Of a stretch of DNA of 64,000 nucleotides, positions 8,240 through 17,389 are shown piece after piece. The position numbers and the translations under genes are program-made. Location: contig NW_024467104.1 in NCBI RefSeq assembly GCF_017591425.1, positions 4,339,001-4,403,000 of the forward strand, given 5' to 3'. The notes beneath the pieces were generated by a model. The model was not told the DNA's origin. It made no database searches and worked only from the letters and a program-made list of their open reading frames with translations. Within the stretch, counting starts at the first letter, position 1. Each line of letters opens with the position of its first letter. The DNA is from Ochotona curzoniae (taxonomy: Eukaryota > Chordata > Mammalia > Lagomorpha > Ochotonidae).

Positions 8240-10695
8240 TATGAGAGACCCTGCGTGCATACGTTCTCTTCCCAAATTATCACAGCAGGTCCGGGCCATC
8301 ATCTGCTTTTCCAGGTGTATTAGCAGGAAGCTGGATCAGAAATGAAGCAACTGTTGGACCTTGCCAGTGTGTCCCAAGTGGCAGCTCAGCCTGCTACACC
8401 ATAATGCTGGCTTCCTTATCCTAACTCTGGCTTTCAGAGCCCTCTTGGGAGAAGTACCTTCCAAAGACACGCCCACCCCCTCCCCCAGGAACCCAAGGCC
8501 CACCCATAGGGTCCACTTCTGGGAGTCCAGGCAACAGATGCTGTTGGGATGGTCTGGGATAGTCTTTTGTTTGCCCACACCTCTGTGTCCCACAGGGGTT
8601 AGCCCCACCCACCCCATTGTTATACAGCTCCCAGCTCTTAGTGTCCTGTCAGGCCCTTCCTTTCTTCTATCTGTAGGGGGAGGGGAGCAGCATAGGGAAG
8701 ATGGTGCTTCTGGTGGGGACTGGGACAGTTACAAGGAGGCAGGGGCTGACCAGAGAACCCACCCCTAGTGTGGAACCACTTCTCTAGCTCCTCCAAACCC
8801 TAATGGACATGTGTAGCCACACCCCTGATGTCTGGGGAGTCCACCTGGTCCACATAGTAAGGAATGGCCCACCTATGTTCACGTGCCAGAGCTGGGGCTG
8901 CCCCCATCAGCCCCATCCCAGCCTACCTCCTGGGAAAATGAAGCCTGTGGCCTGGCAGCTCTGCATCCAAAGCAGGCCAGGGCTGACTCCACTGTCCTGT
9001 ATGCCCAGGTGCTTCAGCCTCCAGGACTCTGCTTCCCCCCTTGAAGGAGCCACTGAGGCTGTGACCCTCTGCAGCCACCATGCTAGTCTCCATGGAGGAG
9101 CAAATAGCAGCCCCTTTCCTGCCCAGAGCTGTCAGGGCACCAGGAGCAGGGCCGAGCCTCTTGCTAACTGCTTAGGTCAGAAGAGGGGCAGCTGGCGGTG
9201 CATGGCACCCTCAGTGCTTGACCCGTCCGTGTTTCAGGATAACCCTGGGTCAGTCTCATGCAGGGTCTGCCTGGGTGAGCCAATGGGAAAGGTCATGGCC
9301 ATCCTGCCACCCTGGGTTCCCGGGACAAGGAGGCTGAGCCTTCACCCTCCTCAACAACCCACTCTGCCTACAGATTCCCAGCGGCACCGGGTCACAGACG
9401 ATGAGGTCCAGCAGAGAAGGTTCCAGATGCCCCCACTCGAGGAAGGTGAGTCAGGCTGGGGAGGGGTGTGAGGCAGGAGCGGTGTGGATGGCAGGTTTGT
9501 CTTTAGGTTGGGTAGCTCAGTTGCCCTGGAGACTCACAGCAGTAACCTCTTGCGCTGGGTCCTTCCCAGCTTTTACAGTCACTGTGGGCCCTAAGTTCTT
9601 CCCAGAGTCTGATCTGAAGACTCTTTGCTGCATGGCTTCTGTTTTTCTCAGGACTTGAAGAGCTTCATGTCCCCATCTCAGCTGCTAACCCTGGACACAG
9701 CATGGCAAGCACTCCTTCCCTTGGCCCTCAGAGTCAACACAGAAGCCAGAGCGAGTCCAGTACCTCCTCTGGGGAGGACTACTGCAACAGTCCCAGCAGC
9801 AAGCCTCAGCTGCCTTGGAGCTCTCAGGGCTTCCCTTCAGAAAGGAATTCTCTGCTGGAGCAGCCTCCAAACCTGGAGCTAGCGAGCCCCCAGGTGACCT
9901 GCTCGGGTAAGCCAAGCTTCCCCAGCCTCCAGCCATTGCGCTGTCCTGGGTTGCGAGGTCCTGTCCCTGCTCTGAGAGTTGTTGACCAGCTCTGGCGGGT
10001 TCTCCCAGCAGGGTTCCCGGCCGAGGACAGCTCCAGCACCTCCTCTGGAGAGTGGTACCAGAACTTCCAACCACCGCCCCAGCTGCCTTCAGTGGAGCAG
10101 TTTGGCTGTCCAGGTAATGGGGCAGGTGAGAAGGCAACTGGGGAGGACCTGGAGAGGTTGGGGGGTGGGGGCGGTGGCAGCACTGTGGACATCAGCCCAG
10201 AGGATGCATCAGCCCAGGGAGAAAACGGAGATGGGAGAGGGCCAAGAGGAGAGGGGAGGGAAAGCGGAGCAAGCTTGGGGGGAAGTGAGGAACTCAAACG
10301 TGAATTGGATGGAGAAATGATCCAAGCAGCTGCTGTAGAAGGAACCGAGTCCCCCGTTTGTGCAGGTGGGCGAGTAGAAACAGCTGGTGGCCCCTGGGCG
10401 AGGCTGTAGCAGCAGAGGGGCCCTCAGCACCCACATGTTCACCAGCATGGGGACCTGAGCTAGCCAGCCAAGTTCTGCCAGGGACTGACCTGCTAGCATG
10501 GCCATGACAGCGGGCAAGGGGACAAGGGGGTATCACACAGCAGCCAGGGGAGGGGACAGTGGTCTGACCTGCTCTGCTCTTCCCCCTGGGGCAGCGGGAT
10601 CAGTGACTGGGCCTCCTCCTGTCCCCACAGGGCCTCCTGCCTCCCGACCAGACTCCACGGATGAGGACGACTATGATGACATTGGAGCAGCTTAG
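511..10695 (+). CDS. CD6: CD6 T-cell glycoprotein, exons 2-13 (spliced; exon 1 is upstream of the window)
   Basis: CD6 is a type I membrane receptor of T cells. It binds ALCAM (CD166) through its third SRCR domain and carries a tail that recruits signalling adaptors. I join 511-579, 1265-1579, 1837-2148, 2754-3056, 4126-4191, 5523-5663, 6046-6144, 7425-7547, 9374-9445, 9652-9906, 10009-10113 and 10631-10695. All junctions are GT-AG and phase 1, and the joined frame has no stop before TAG at 10693-10695. This gives about 641 residues plus the missing signal-peptide exon, close to the 668 of human CD6. The protein reads as a short N-terminal segment, three SRCR domains with eight cysteines each, a stalk, one membrane helix and a long tail with serine-acid clusters and YCN, YQN and YDDI motifs. 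The match to human CD6 is from memory but covers every exon. No frameshift or premature stop was seen, so the gene looks intact. Confidence 0.96.
1128..1205 (-). repeat. MIR SINE fragment (CD6 intron 2)
   Basis: The MIR core CCCATTTTACAGACTGGAAA, followed by ACTGAGG, is read in the reverse sense. It is an ancient mammal-wide repeat just upstream of exon 3. Confidence 0.75.
1265..1579 (+). CDS. CD6: CD6 exon 3: SRCR domain 1
   Basis: This 315-bp phase 1-1 exon encodes scavenger-receptor cysteine-rich domain 1 (starting [12 protein letters not shown], with [16 protein letters not shown] in the middle and ending QVTCA). Eight cysteines are present, as in group B SRCR domains. Sequons NGS, NST, NAS, NTS and NSS are visible, so it is heavily glycosylatable. 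The loop between the fourth and fifth cysteines is about nine residues shorter than I recall in human CD6, and the Pro-rich insert there is largely absent. The donor is GTAGGT at 1580. Confidence 0.95.
1837..2148 (+). CDS. CD6: CD6 exon 4: SRCR domain 2
   Basis: This 312-bp phase 1-1 exon encodes SRCR domain 2, starting [11 protein letters not shown] and carrying [20 protein letters not shown] and HRDQVNCSG. Eight cysteines are present. This is the most conserved of the three domains relative to human CD6. It uses acceptor CCCCCAG and donor GTCAGT (2149). Confidence 0.97.
2754..3056 (+). CDS. CD6: CD6 exon 5: SRCR domain 3 (ALCAM-binding domain)
   Basis: This 303-bp phase 1-1 exon encodes SRCR domain 3, starting [17 protein letters not shown] and ending AARVLCS, with eight cysteines. 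In human CD6 this domain binds ALCAM and can be skipped on T-cell activation, giving the delta-domain-3 isoform. Because both junctions are phase 1, skipping would keep the frame here too. The sequon in FNNSN is conserved. Confidence 0.97.
3057..4125. other. CD6: CD6 intron 5 (domain 3 to stalk)
   Basis: The intron holds an open frame on the minus strand at 3340-3723, unassigned and discussed under findings. A MIR 3'-end fragment lies at about 4045-4110 (CACACAGTAGGTGTTCAGGA). Nothing else is recognised. Confidence 0.6.
4126..4191 (+). CDS. CD6: CD6 exon 6: membrane-proximal stalk, first part
   Basis: This 66-bp phase 1-1 exon encodes [18 protein letters not shown] and a few more residues. 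It matches the Ser/Thr-rich stalk of human CD6, and NLS is a possible sequon. The acceptor is CTTTCCACAG and the donor is a consensus GTGAGT at 4192. Confidence 0.92.
4640..4800 (+). repeat. MIR SINE (CD6 intron 6)
   Basis: GCTGTGTGATGTTGGGCAAC, then the degenerate CCTCAGCTACAAAATGGGG, follow the MIR consensus order. Confidence 0.75.
5175..5232 (+). repeat. MIR 3'-end fragment
   Basis: TACATGGTAGGTGCTCAACA followed by a TGTTGAA end is typical of the MIR 3' region. An L2/MIR3-like piece (TTATGGAGCACCTGTTG) follows at about 5325-5372. Confidence 0.65.
5523..5663 (+). CDS. CD6: CD6 exon 7: stalk end and transmembrane helix
   Basis: This 141-bp phase 1-1 exon starts [17 protein letters not shown], then carries a hydrophobic run ([20 protein letters not shown]) and the stop-transfer sequence RIKGKY. 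It matches the human CD6 membrane segment closely. The donor is GTAAGT at 5664. Confidence 0.96.
6046..6144 (+). CDS. CD6: CD6 exon 8: proximal cytoplasmic tail
   Basis: This 99-bp phase 1-1 exon encodes [18 protein letters not shown] followed by [14 protein letters not shown]. It corresponds to the start of the human CD6 cytoplasmic tail. The donor GTAGGA at 6145 was chosen because it keeps phase 1 into exon 9 (KEE-V-PKLSIQ). This gives one extra Glu relative to the human KEV as I remember it. Confidence 0.92.
6663..7018 (-). repeat. CSINE (lagomorph C-repeat) with (GA)n, in CD6 intron 8
   Basis: The reverse-complement CSINE body runs from the T/A-rich start (TTATTGAAAGGCAGATTTAC) through CTGGTTCACTCCCCAAGTGG to the tRNA-like head at about 7005. 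The flanks AATG(T/C)AGTATCTT at 6663-6675 and 7006-7018 are a 13-bp target-site duplication with one mismatch. A pure GA run sits at about 6729-6764. Confidence 0.9.
7060..7265 (+). repeat. MIR SINE (CD6 intron 8)
   Basis: CCTCAGTTTGTCTACCTGTA, then AACTGGGG and a GCCCAGCACA end, match MIR. It lies about 160 bp upstream of exon 9. Confidence 0.8.
7425..7547 (+). CDS. CD6: CD6 exon 9: serine/acid-tyrosine tail segment
   Basis: This 123-bp phase 1-1 exon encodes [15 protein letters not shown] followed by a serine run and [15 protein letters not shown]. The tyrosine cluster in an acidic context matches human CD6 and is a plausible phosphorylation region. The acceptor is CTCTCCCCAG and the donor is AGTGAGT (GT at 7548). 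Confidence 0.95.
8131..8412 (-). repeat. CSINE with (GA)n, CD6 intron 9
   Basis: A poly-T start and GATTCATTTATTTGAAAGG are followed by a GA run at about 8192-8231. A degenerate CSINE body then ends near CACCATAATGCTGGC. Confidence 0.85.
9374..9445 (+). CDS. CD6: CD6 exon 10: tail segment
   Basis: This 72-bp phase 1-1 exon encodes [18 protein letters not shown] and MPPLEE. The codon AAT for Asn is split between exons 9 and 10. It matches human CD6 [14 protein letters not shown] closely. The donor is GTGAGT at 9446. Confidence 0.95.
9652..9906 (+). CDS. CD6: CD6 exon 11: tail segment with Grb2-type YCN motif
   Basis: This 255-bp phase 1-1 exon starts [17 protein letters not shown]. It carries [15 protein letters not shown], in which Y-C-N fits the Grb2/GADS SH2 ligand pattern Y-x-N, and then [13 protein letters not shown]. 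It matches human CD6 along its length. The donor is GTAAGC at 9907. Confidence 0.95.
9907..10008 (+). other. CD6: CD6 intron 11: 102 nt, stop-free and a multiple of three
   Basis: The intron has a GTAAGC donor and a C-rich acceptor. It reads open in the CD6 frame throughout, so a retained intron would insert 34 residues without breaking the protein. Confidence 0.85.
10009..10113 (+). CDS. CD6: CD6 exon 12: tail segment with YQN motif; NAGNAG acceptor
   Basis: This 105-bp phase 1-1 exon encodes [20 protein letters not shown] and continues through [15 protein letters not shown]. The acceptor is tandem, CAGCAG at 10006-10011. I chose the upstream one because it yields SAG, as in human CD6; the downstream one (exon start 10012) removes a single Ala. 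The [12 protein letters not shown] block echoes [11 protein letters not shown] in exon 11. Confidence 0.93.
10114..10630 (+). other. CD6: CD6 intron 12
   Basis: The intron is 517 nt, G-rich and purine-rich (GGGGTGGGGGCGG at about 10159-10172). The CD6 frame stays open for 98 codons into it, to a TAG at 10407-10409. No repeat is recognised. Confidence 0.8.
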
Positions 10696-11570
10696 ACTGG
10701 GGCCAGCCCAGGCTTCTCAGGGACTCCCCAGTGCTGGCCTCCTGCTCTGCCTGCTCCCTGCCCTGCCCCACAACCCCTGCCATGCAGCTCTAAGGCCTCC
10801 CTGGAGACTAGAAGGGAATGCCCAATGGTAGCTCTGGAATGGAGAGGCCTGGCAAGCCCTGTTGGTCTCATGCATGATCATGCCAAGTCCAGGCCACCTC
10901 CTGCAGCTGCTGGGCAGTTACAAGGGACGCTGCTTAAGTCCCTGGTGTCCCTTGGTGAGAGGTGCTTTGAGTCCCTGAGTCTGCGACAGCTCAGAGCCCA
11001 CGGGTACTGAAAGGAGATCCTATGTACTTGGGGCTCTTGGCTGGTGTCACTCAGGTAGGGGATGCTATAGGAGGCCCGGCCAGCCCGTCCTTCAAGGTGC
11101 CAGCTGCACTGGGATGGCCTTCCTGGGCACAGGTGGCTGACTGCGGGCAGGATGACCATGTGTCCGGACGCAGGGGCTGGAGTCTGATGTCAGTCCTGTC
11201 TCTAAGGACCCTCTGAAGCCACAAGCCTGTGCCCCAGGGATGGTGCCCGGACAGCCGATCCTTATTCTGGGCTTCCTATAGTTTACAAAGATGGTCCCAG
11301 GCCAGTGTTCTTGCAGACCTCAGAGTGAGGGTCCCAATCAGTCCCCGTGGAGCAATAGCTATAGAGTTATGTGCCAGGAAGCAGCTCCCTGGGGCTGCAT
11401 TGGTCCCTGTGTCCCCATGGTCTCCTTTCATTGATGGGCGTGTGACTCTGCAGTGCTGACCGAGAGCGGGAGTCCCAGAGAGGCCCGAAGGCTCAGACTG
11501 GGGCCTGCTGTCCGTTCTGGATATCCTGAGACTAAACAGAATTACTAAATAAAACTGGAACCCAAAGTGA
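10631..11570 (+). CDS. CD6: CD6 exon 13: C-terminus (10631-10695) and 3' UTR
   Basis: The coding part encodes [20 protein letters not shown] and a final Ala, then TAG at 10693-10695. In human CD6 the equivalent C-terminal tyrosine segment (DDYDDISAA) contacts adaptors such as SLP-76 and the PDZ protein syntenin. The 3' UTR is about 875 nt and looks unique. The end is inferred from the AATAAA signal. Confidence 0.93.
11548..11553 (+). terminator. CD6: CD6 polyadenylation signal AATAAA
   Basis: AATAAA lies at the end of the CD6 3' UTR, about 850 nt after the stop. It is followed by a GT-rich stretch at about 11605-11675 that could act as the downstream element. Cleavage is expected at about 11565-11575. 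Confidence 0.85.
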
Positions 11571-11575
11571 CAAGT

Positions 11576-12760
11576 CCTTGAATTCTCATAGCACCCAGGC
11601 TCTGTGTGTAATTGTGGGCATGCATGTCACGTGTGTGTGCATGTGTATATATGTGTGTTGACATGTGTGCACGTGGCAGGCATGGGGTTTTCTCAGCAGC
11701 AGATGGGACAAAGAGTTGAGCTCAAGTCCTCATTTGGGAAGTGAACCCAGGAAATGCCAGAAGGAAAATGAGGAAGAGTAGGGAAGCATGTCAGGACCCG
11801 GAGTTCACGAACAGGCTGCACGTTTGGGCTGCCAAGGCTCGATGCTGCTAGGGGACTCGGAGACACAGCGTAGGATTATCCTGCTAAGGGGCAAGGGACT
11901 GGGAAGTGGATGGCCCAACTCTGCCTGTCACTCGTTGAGGCTGTGAACCCATCCCAGAGTCATGGAGCTGCCCTGTGAGCAGCGAGTGACAGGGCCAACC
12001 CAGACTGGATTGAGTGGCAGGCAGAGGGCCAGAGACGCAGCCTGGATGAAGTCATTTCTCATGGGGAAGGTCCGGGCAGAGCAAGGCCAGGGCCTGCTCT
12101 GTGTGTGCACCTGTGTGCATGTGAGCGTGTGTGCGTGAGAGTCAGGGATGAGGGGAGTGATGGGGGCAGAACTGTAATCCATGCAGAAGGTTCAAGTGGC
12201 CTGGGAAGCTTACCATGGCTGTAGGGACAAGGCCCAGGATCTGTCTCCCGGAAGCTGCACTCAGAGGGAGTCCTGAGCGCTAAGTAGCCGCTGCCTTCAC
12301 TGCAGACTGGCTTTGTTGCACTGGATGAATTTCTCCAGAGGCAAGACAATGTGTGTGTGTGTGTATTTGGGGGAGGGGGTTTACCAAACCCAAGAGGCAT
12401 CAGAGACAGGAAGGGAACCCTGGAATGGATCACACAGAGGAATCTGGTGCCCCCTCCCAAGCTTCTGCCCACCCACCAGGTCAGGGTGTCTCCCAGACCT
12501 CCTGGAATGGGGTGGAGAAGGCTGGACTGCGGGTGTCTTCTCGAGGGGCTGGAGGGACCCGTTTTCTGTTCACCTGTCCCAGAGGTGGAGGGGGGCAGGC
12601 GCTCCCCAGGGCAACCGTCACAGGATGTGGTTGGTGTGGGGGCAGTAGCAGGCCCCTCTTTCAGCTTTCTGAACTCCTTCTTCCGGGGCCCATTTTGGGG
12701 ATTCCTAGAGGAGGAGCCACTGCTGGGGTAGGCAGGGCACACTCCCAGGCTGGGGTCTGG
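11576..12760. other. Intergenic, 3' flank of CD6
   Basis: No gene is seen. TG/CA-rich imperfect stretches lie at about 11607-11680, 12095-12140 and 12348-12366. The rest is unique-looking and moderately GC-rich. Confidence 0.5.
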
Positions 12761-12870
12761 CGTCAGCTCCCAGCTCCACCTGCTCCTGGCTCTGGTCATG
12801 CGGCCTCAGGCAAGGCACTCAGCATCCTAGATTCTCTGCCTTTGCTCTGTCTGCAAAGTGGGCATGCCAT
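12760..12870 (+). repeat. MIR SINE
   Basis: GCCTCAGGCAAGGCACTCAG and TCTGTCTGCAAAGTGGG follow the MIR consensus order. Confidence 0.65.
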
Positions 12871-14523
12871 GGAGGGTGACTCAGGGGTGCTGGAAAGGGT
12901 TTGAGGCTTGGGGAGGAAAGTCCCCTCCCTTATTGGTAGACGCATGAATGCAGGCAAAGAGATCTCCCGAAACAGAGGGGCAGGGGACGAGAAGGATGCT
13001 GCCATTCAGGACCTGAGCCGGCAGTACAACCATTGTGGGGTATAGCCCACTCCAACAAGGAGAGGGTGGCACTTCCTGAGTCTTCTCAAGTCCCCAATCC
13101 CAGGGGAACTGCCCCTTCCTTCACCTGGCCCTCCCCCTCCTCCCCAACTAGGACAATCCAGGAGAAACTCCAGGCCCCGTGGCCCCTGTCCTCCCCCAGT
13201 GTCACTGGGGACAGCCCGTCTGATGTACAGCAGGTGACCATAAGGCTTGAGGCAGTTGATCCCTCTTCCTGCGATGCCTCCTCGGGTCCCAAACCCTGTT
13301 CCCACCTGAGCTGGCCCTACTGGAGGCCCGGAAGTAGGAGATGACTGACATCGGGCTGTGGCCTACAGTCTCAGACCAGCAGGCGGCTCCTCCTCCACAC
13401 TCAGAAGGCCTTAAGGGTATAAAGTCAAGTGGACATGGCAACTGAATCCCATTCCAGAAATGTTGCTTTTCGGGGAGGGGATGCTGAGTATGGGGATGAG
13501 GTGCAGGGCAGTGATGGAGGGCTTGGCAGCTGCAGGGGACCATTGGGAAGGCTTCCTGGGGGCAAGGCAAGCCCTGAGTGTCATGAATGGGGATGTCTTT
13601 GTGAACCCATCAAGTTGGTGGAATGGCCCCAGTGGAAACCCAGCCGAAAAACTGCTCAGCTCTCTAAGGAAGAGGCTGGATGGGTGCTGCTCACACCAAA
13701 TCCATTTTGTGAGCCAGAAAGCTGAGTCCCAGACGGGTACCCAAGTTCATGGCACTAGAAGGTGGTTACACTGGAATTTGAGCAGGCATGAAGCAGCAAT
13801 GATGGTGCCTCTGGGAGTGGGGCAGACCCATACCTGTCCCTGAACCCCCCTTTAGCCCCGGCCTGACTCTGGGACCAACCCAGGCATTGGCTGCATTCAG
13901 TGATGCTGGACTTAGAGATGGGATCCATTCATTGCCTGAGCACCAGCTGAGATCTAGCTCTGTGCTGAGTTCAAGCGCCAGGGCAAGGAGAGGGACAAAC
14001 CTGGGCCCTGGCCCTTGGGGGAGCCTGCAGTCTCTGGAGGAGCCCAGCACTACAGCGCATCACTGTGAGTGAGTGGTGACGATGGAGCATTTCCTGGGTG
14101 GCGGGCAAATACTATTTCAACCAACTCTCACAAGGAGCACCCTGACAGGGTGTTGTCATCCCTAATTTTCAAAAAAGGAAATGAAAGCTCCAAGAGGCAA
14201 GAAGCCACCCAATGCATCATGGGTGCACAACACAAAAGCCCCAGTGTGCCCCAGCTCAGGCTGCAATACAAGTGGGTTTCGCCCAAGTGAAGCGCGGTGC
14301 ATCTGCTAAGCAGCAACCACGGGAGCAGTGGGGCCACACAACCCACCTGCAGCCTCTGTGAGAAACTCCCAGCAGCCAGGTGGGAGCCCACACCTGTTCC
14401 CTCCCATCCCGAGACTGCTTACCCTCTGGGCATCTCGGCGAGAGGCACACTTTTCTCATATGTTGCTCCTGTGGCACAGACCTGCTGGGGTAGGGAAGGC
14501 CAAGCCCAGGTCTGTCTGTCCGT
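12871..14523. other. Intergenic, no gene seen
   Basis: The stretch is unique-looking. L2/MIR3-like relics are suspected at about 13890-14000 (CATTGCCTGAGCACCAGCTG) and 14085-14230. No open frame here has a credible exon context. Confidence 0.45.
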
Positions 14524-14594
14524 CCTTCCTTCCTTCCTTCCTTCCTTCCTTCCTTCCTTCCTTCCTTCCTTCCTTCCTTCCTTCTTTCCTTCCT
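14524..14594 (+). repeat. (TTCC)n microsatellite
   Basis: This is an almost pure CCTT tetranucleotide run of about 70 bp at the edge of an old minus-strand SINE. Confidence 0.95.
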
Positions 14595-14881
14595 CTTTTG
14601 CTTTAACATTTTACAAAACTTATTTCTTTAGTTTATGTGAAATGAACCCAAACAGAGCTCGTCTCCATGGACTCACTCCCAAATTCCCAGAACAGCTGGA
14701 GTTGGTGCTGAGCCATATGGAAGCCAGGAGCCTGGAACTAAATCAGGTTGTCCCAAGTGGGCAGTGAGCCTTAGAGCCTGCATGAGCAGCAAGCTGGAAT
14801 GTGAAGCCCAGCCAGGCACTTCCTTCCGGAATCTAGGTGATCCAAGCTGGAACTTAATTCCTGCACTGAGCACCTGCCCCT
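14595..14881 (-). repeat. Old CSINE-related SINE
   Basis: It is degenerate but follows CSINE order: ACTTATTTCTTTAGTTTATG, then GGACTCACTCCCAAATTC, then AAGCCAGGAGCCTGGAACT. It lacks the clean head. Confidence 0.6.
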
Positions 14882-15442
14882 CCCCCCTTCTTGTCTTTGT
14901 CTTACTTTCAGATGCAGAGTACTCTGACATTGTTCAAAACTCTCACATTAAATCACGTCATTAAGGCCTCATCCACACTGGCCTGCCCTCTTTAAGCAAA
15001 CACTCCAGTGTTACCTGCAAATGGGCACAAGCTACTGTGAATCCCACCTGCTGGGCACCGCCTTCTCATACAAACAAGGTCACCTGTCTTCAACCCAAGA
15101 TGCCTGGCACGTTTCACTTCTTGAGGGGAGGGTTGCAGAGAACATTCCCAAGGGAGTAATGTGCTGCACCTGTTGCCCTGGGACCCAGGACGGAGCACAG
15201 AGGCTGGGCACGGAGAGCTGGAGGTGCCGCAGACTGCCAGGGTTTGCTGGGAAAAGAATGACAAAGAGCAGACCGCTGAGCCTTTGAAGACATGGGGAGT
15301 CTGCTGGACAGAGAGGAGAGGGAAGAACCTCACTGGGGATGTGGCAAGCAGATTGCACATTGTCGAAAGTGAAGCCTGGGTGGGGGTGCAGGGCTAACTT
15401 GTCCTAGGGTTTGGTCCTTGTTCCAAGACACTGGGGAGTCTC
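14882..15442. other. Intergenic, nothing recognised
   Basis: The sequence looks unique, with no repeat or credible exon visible. Confidence 0.45.
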
Positions 15443-15746
15443 GGGGAGCCCTTTCTTTTTTTTTTTTTAAAGATTTATTTTTATTTTATTTTTTTTTATT
15501 GGAAAGGCGGATATACAGAGAGGAGAGACAGACAGGAAGATCTTCTGTCCGATGATTCACTCCCCAAGTGAGCGCAATGGCCGATGCTAAGCCAGGAGCC
15601 TCTTCCGGGTCTCCCACATGGGTGCAGGGTCCCAAAGCTTTGGGCCGTCCTCGACTGCTTTCCCGGGCCACAGGCAGGGAGCTGGAAGGGAAGGCGAGGA
15701 CCTTAACCACTTGCGCCACCACGCCGGGCCCAGGGGAGCCCTTTCT
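15443..15746 (-). repeat. Young pika-type CSINE with 14-bp target-site duplication
   Basis: The element (about 15457-15732) carries TTATTGGAAAGGCGGATATA, GATGATTCACTCCCCAAGTG and CTCTTCCGGGTCTCCCACAT and ends CGCCACCACGCCGGGCCC. The perfect duplication GGGGAGCCCTTTCT flanks it at 15443-15456 and 15733-15746. The clean ends suggest recent insertion. This copy gives the best hint of the genus Ochotona. Confidence 0.93.
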
Positions 15747-17389
15747 AAGGCAGGCAGTGCTCCTGTGAGGTGGGTGGTCTACAAAGACACCTGCTGTGAA
15801 GCCGAGGGTGGTTTGAGAGGCCAGATGCTCCCGGTGACCGGGCCTGGGGAAGGAGAAGGATTCTGGGATTTGAAAAGCAAATGTGGCCATGGAAGATGAT
15901 TTTCCATGATGATGATGATGGTGATGGGGAGAGTGATGATGTCAGCTTCCATTCCCAAGTACTTGATGCGTCAGTCCCTGTTCTGGGCATGTCATAGCCC
16001 CATGAGGCTCTGGAATTGACCAGCGTATGAAGGAAGAAACAGTGGCTTGGGAAGGTTTGGAGTTCTTTCCAGAGCCGTCCTCTCCTCACTGTGTGGCTGG
16101 ACACTGAGTTCTACTTCCCAAGGCCTTCTAAGAGTGGCAAAGCCCACGTAAAGGCTCACATATCCATGCCTATTGACTTTCATGTCTGGGGGCTTTGCCC
16201 ACAACCACTTCCTATCCTCCAGATGTCTGCGACGACCCAATGGACGAGGCCAGGGGGAGGGATTCTGACAGGTCTGTCCACCAGGGCTCCAAGGCCGCCC
16301 CCGCCCTCCGCCCCAGGAAGCCTAGGCTGGGGCCTTGCCTGCTGGCTCTCAGCCTTCCCCACTGGTACACCTGTCACCCTGCTGTTCAGCTCCCCATCCC
16401 TCCCTCTCGCCCCCACTTGTGGTTTCCACATCCGTTCCTTGTGAAGACCCTCTCAACAGGGCTGAGAGGTGGACAATGGTACCTGGAACCCATGCAGTAC
16501 CAATGAAGTCCTCTGGCTGTGGACCTCGCTGCCCACTCCCGTCCCTTAGTGGATTGTTGCAGATAGAATGGTGTCTCCACAGCTGGAGGAGCTGGGGAGA
16601 CCCAACAAGGAAGGGACGAGTTCAAAGCCGCCTCAGTGGAAAGTTCATCTCCCGCCACATCCTTCAGCTGTTTACCAGTTTGACGGAGTTCTGGCATCCG
16701 GACATGAAAAGAGGCTCACCCCATTGTCGAGGAAGGACCAAAATAGCAACAGAGGAAGACAGCGAGGAGAGAGACGGGCAGGGGGCGATATGGCAGACAC
16801 GGGGAATGACGAGGGCATGATAGCAGCCTGTCTAAGAGGTGGCAAAGCCAGGTAGTGCTTGGTGACCCTTCCCTGTGGCTGCCACTGTGCTCTGTCCCAT
16901 CCTTCATCCCCAAACTTCTCATCTCTGTTATCCTCCAGCCCCAAGATATCATGGGACCAGTTCAAGGCCACCCAGCCAGGACTTGAAAGCAAATGGACAG
17001 ATAGAAGGCTGGTGAGCAAGCAAGAGGAGTGGGCTGGAGGCTGAGGGAGGGTCATGACACATTCCCAACCCCTGAGACCCTAGCTCCTTCCTGGCTTACT
17101 GACATGAATGGGGCCAGGCAGAGAAATGGGAATGAGGGCTGGAGTGTGGACAATAGTATTCTGTCCATACTGACTCTCTCGTTTTGTTCAATGTGCTGTA
17201 GTTCGGTGAGAGAATATGCTTGCTCTTAGGAAATACACAACGAATAAAAAATTGACATATTTTGGGGGAAAGAAATAGCATCCTTGTAAACAGCTTAGGA
17301 AAAAACTGATCTGTTTGTGGTGTTTGTGTGCAGACAGGCAGGTGGAGATAAGCAGTTTGGGGGAAAGAGAAGACTTTTTTTAAACTCTC
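15747..17389. other. Intergenic, no gene seen
   Basis: A GATGAT-rich stretch at 15896-15940 leads into a MIR3-like piece to about 16020. A weak MIR-like piece lies at about 16840-17000. The rest is unclassified. Confidence 0.45.

Noticed and set aside
8803..9471. 222-codon + open frame across CD6 exon 10
   Set aside because: Only its last part (from 9374) is real CD6 exon 10. The upstream portion is intron read open by chance.
14297..14767. Open frame with repeated FLPS units
   Set aside because: It is a translation of the (TTCC)n microsatellite. The same applies to the frames at 46747-47014.
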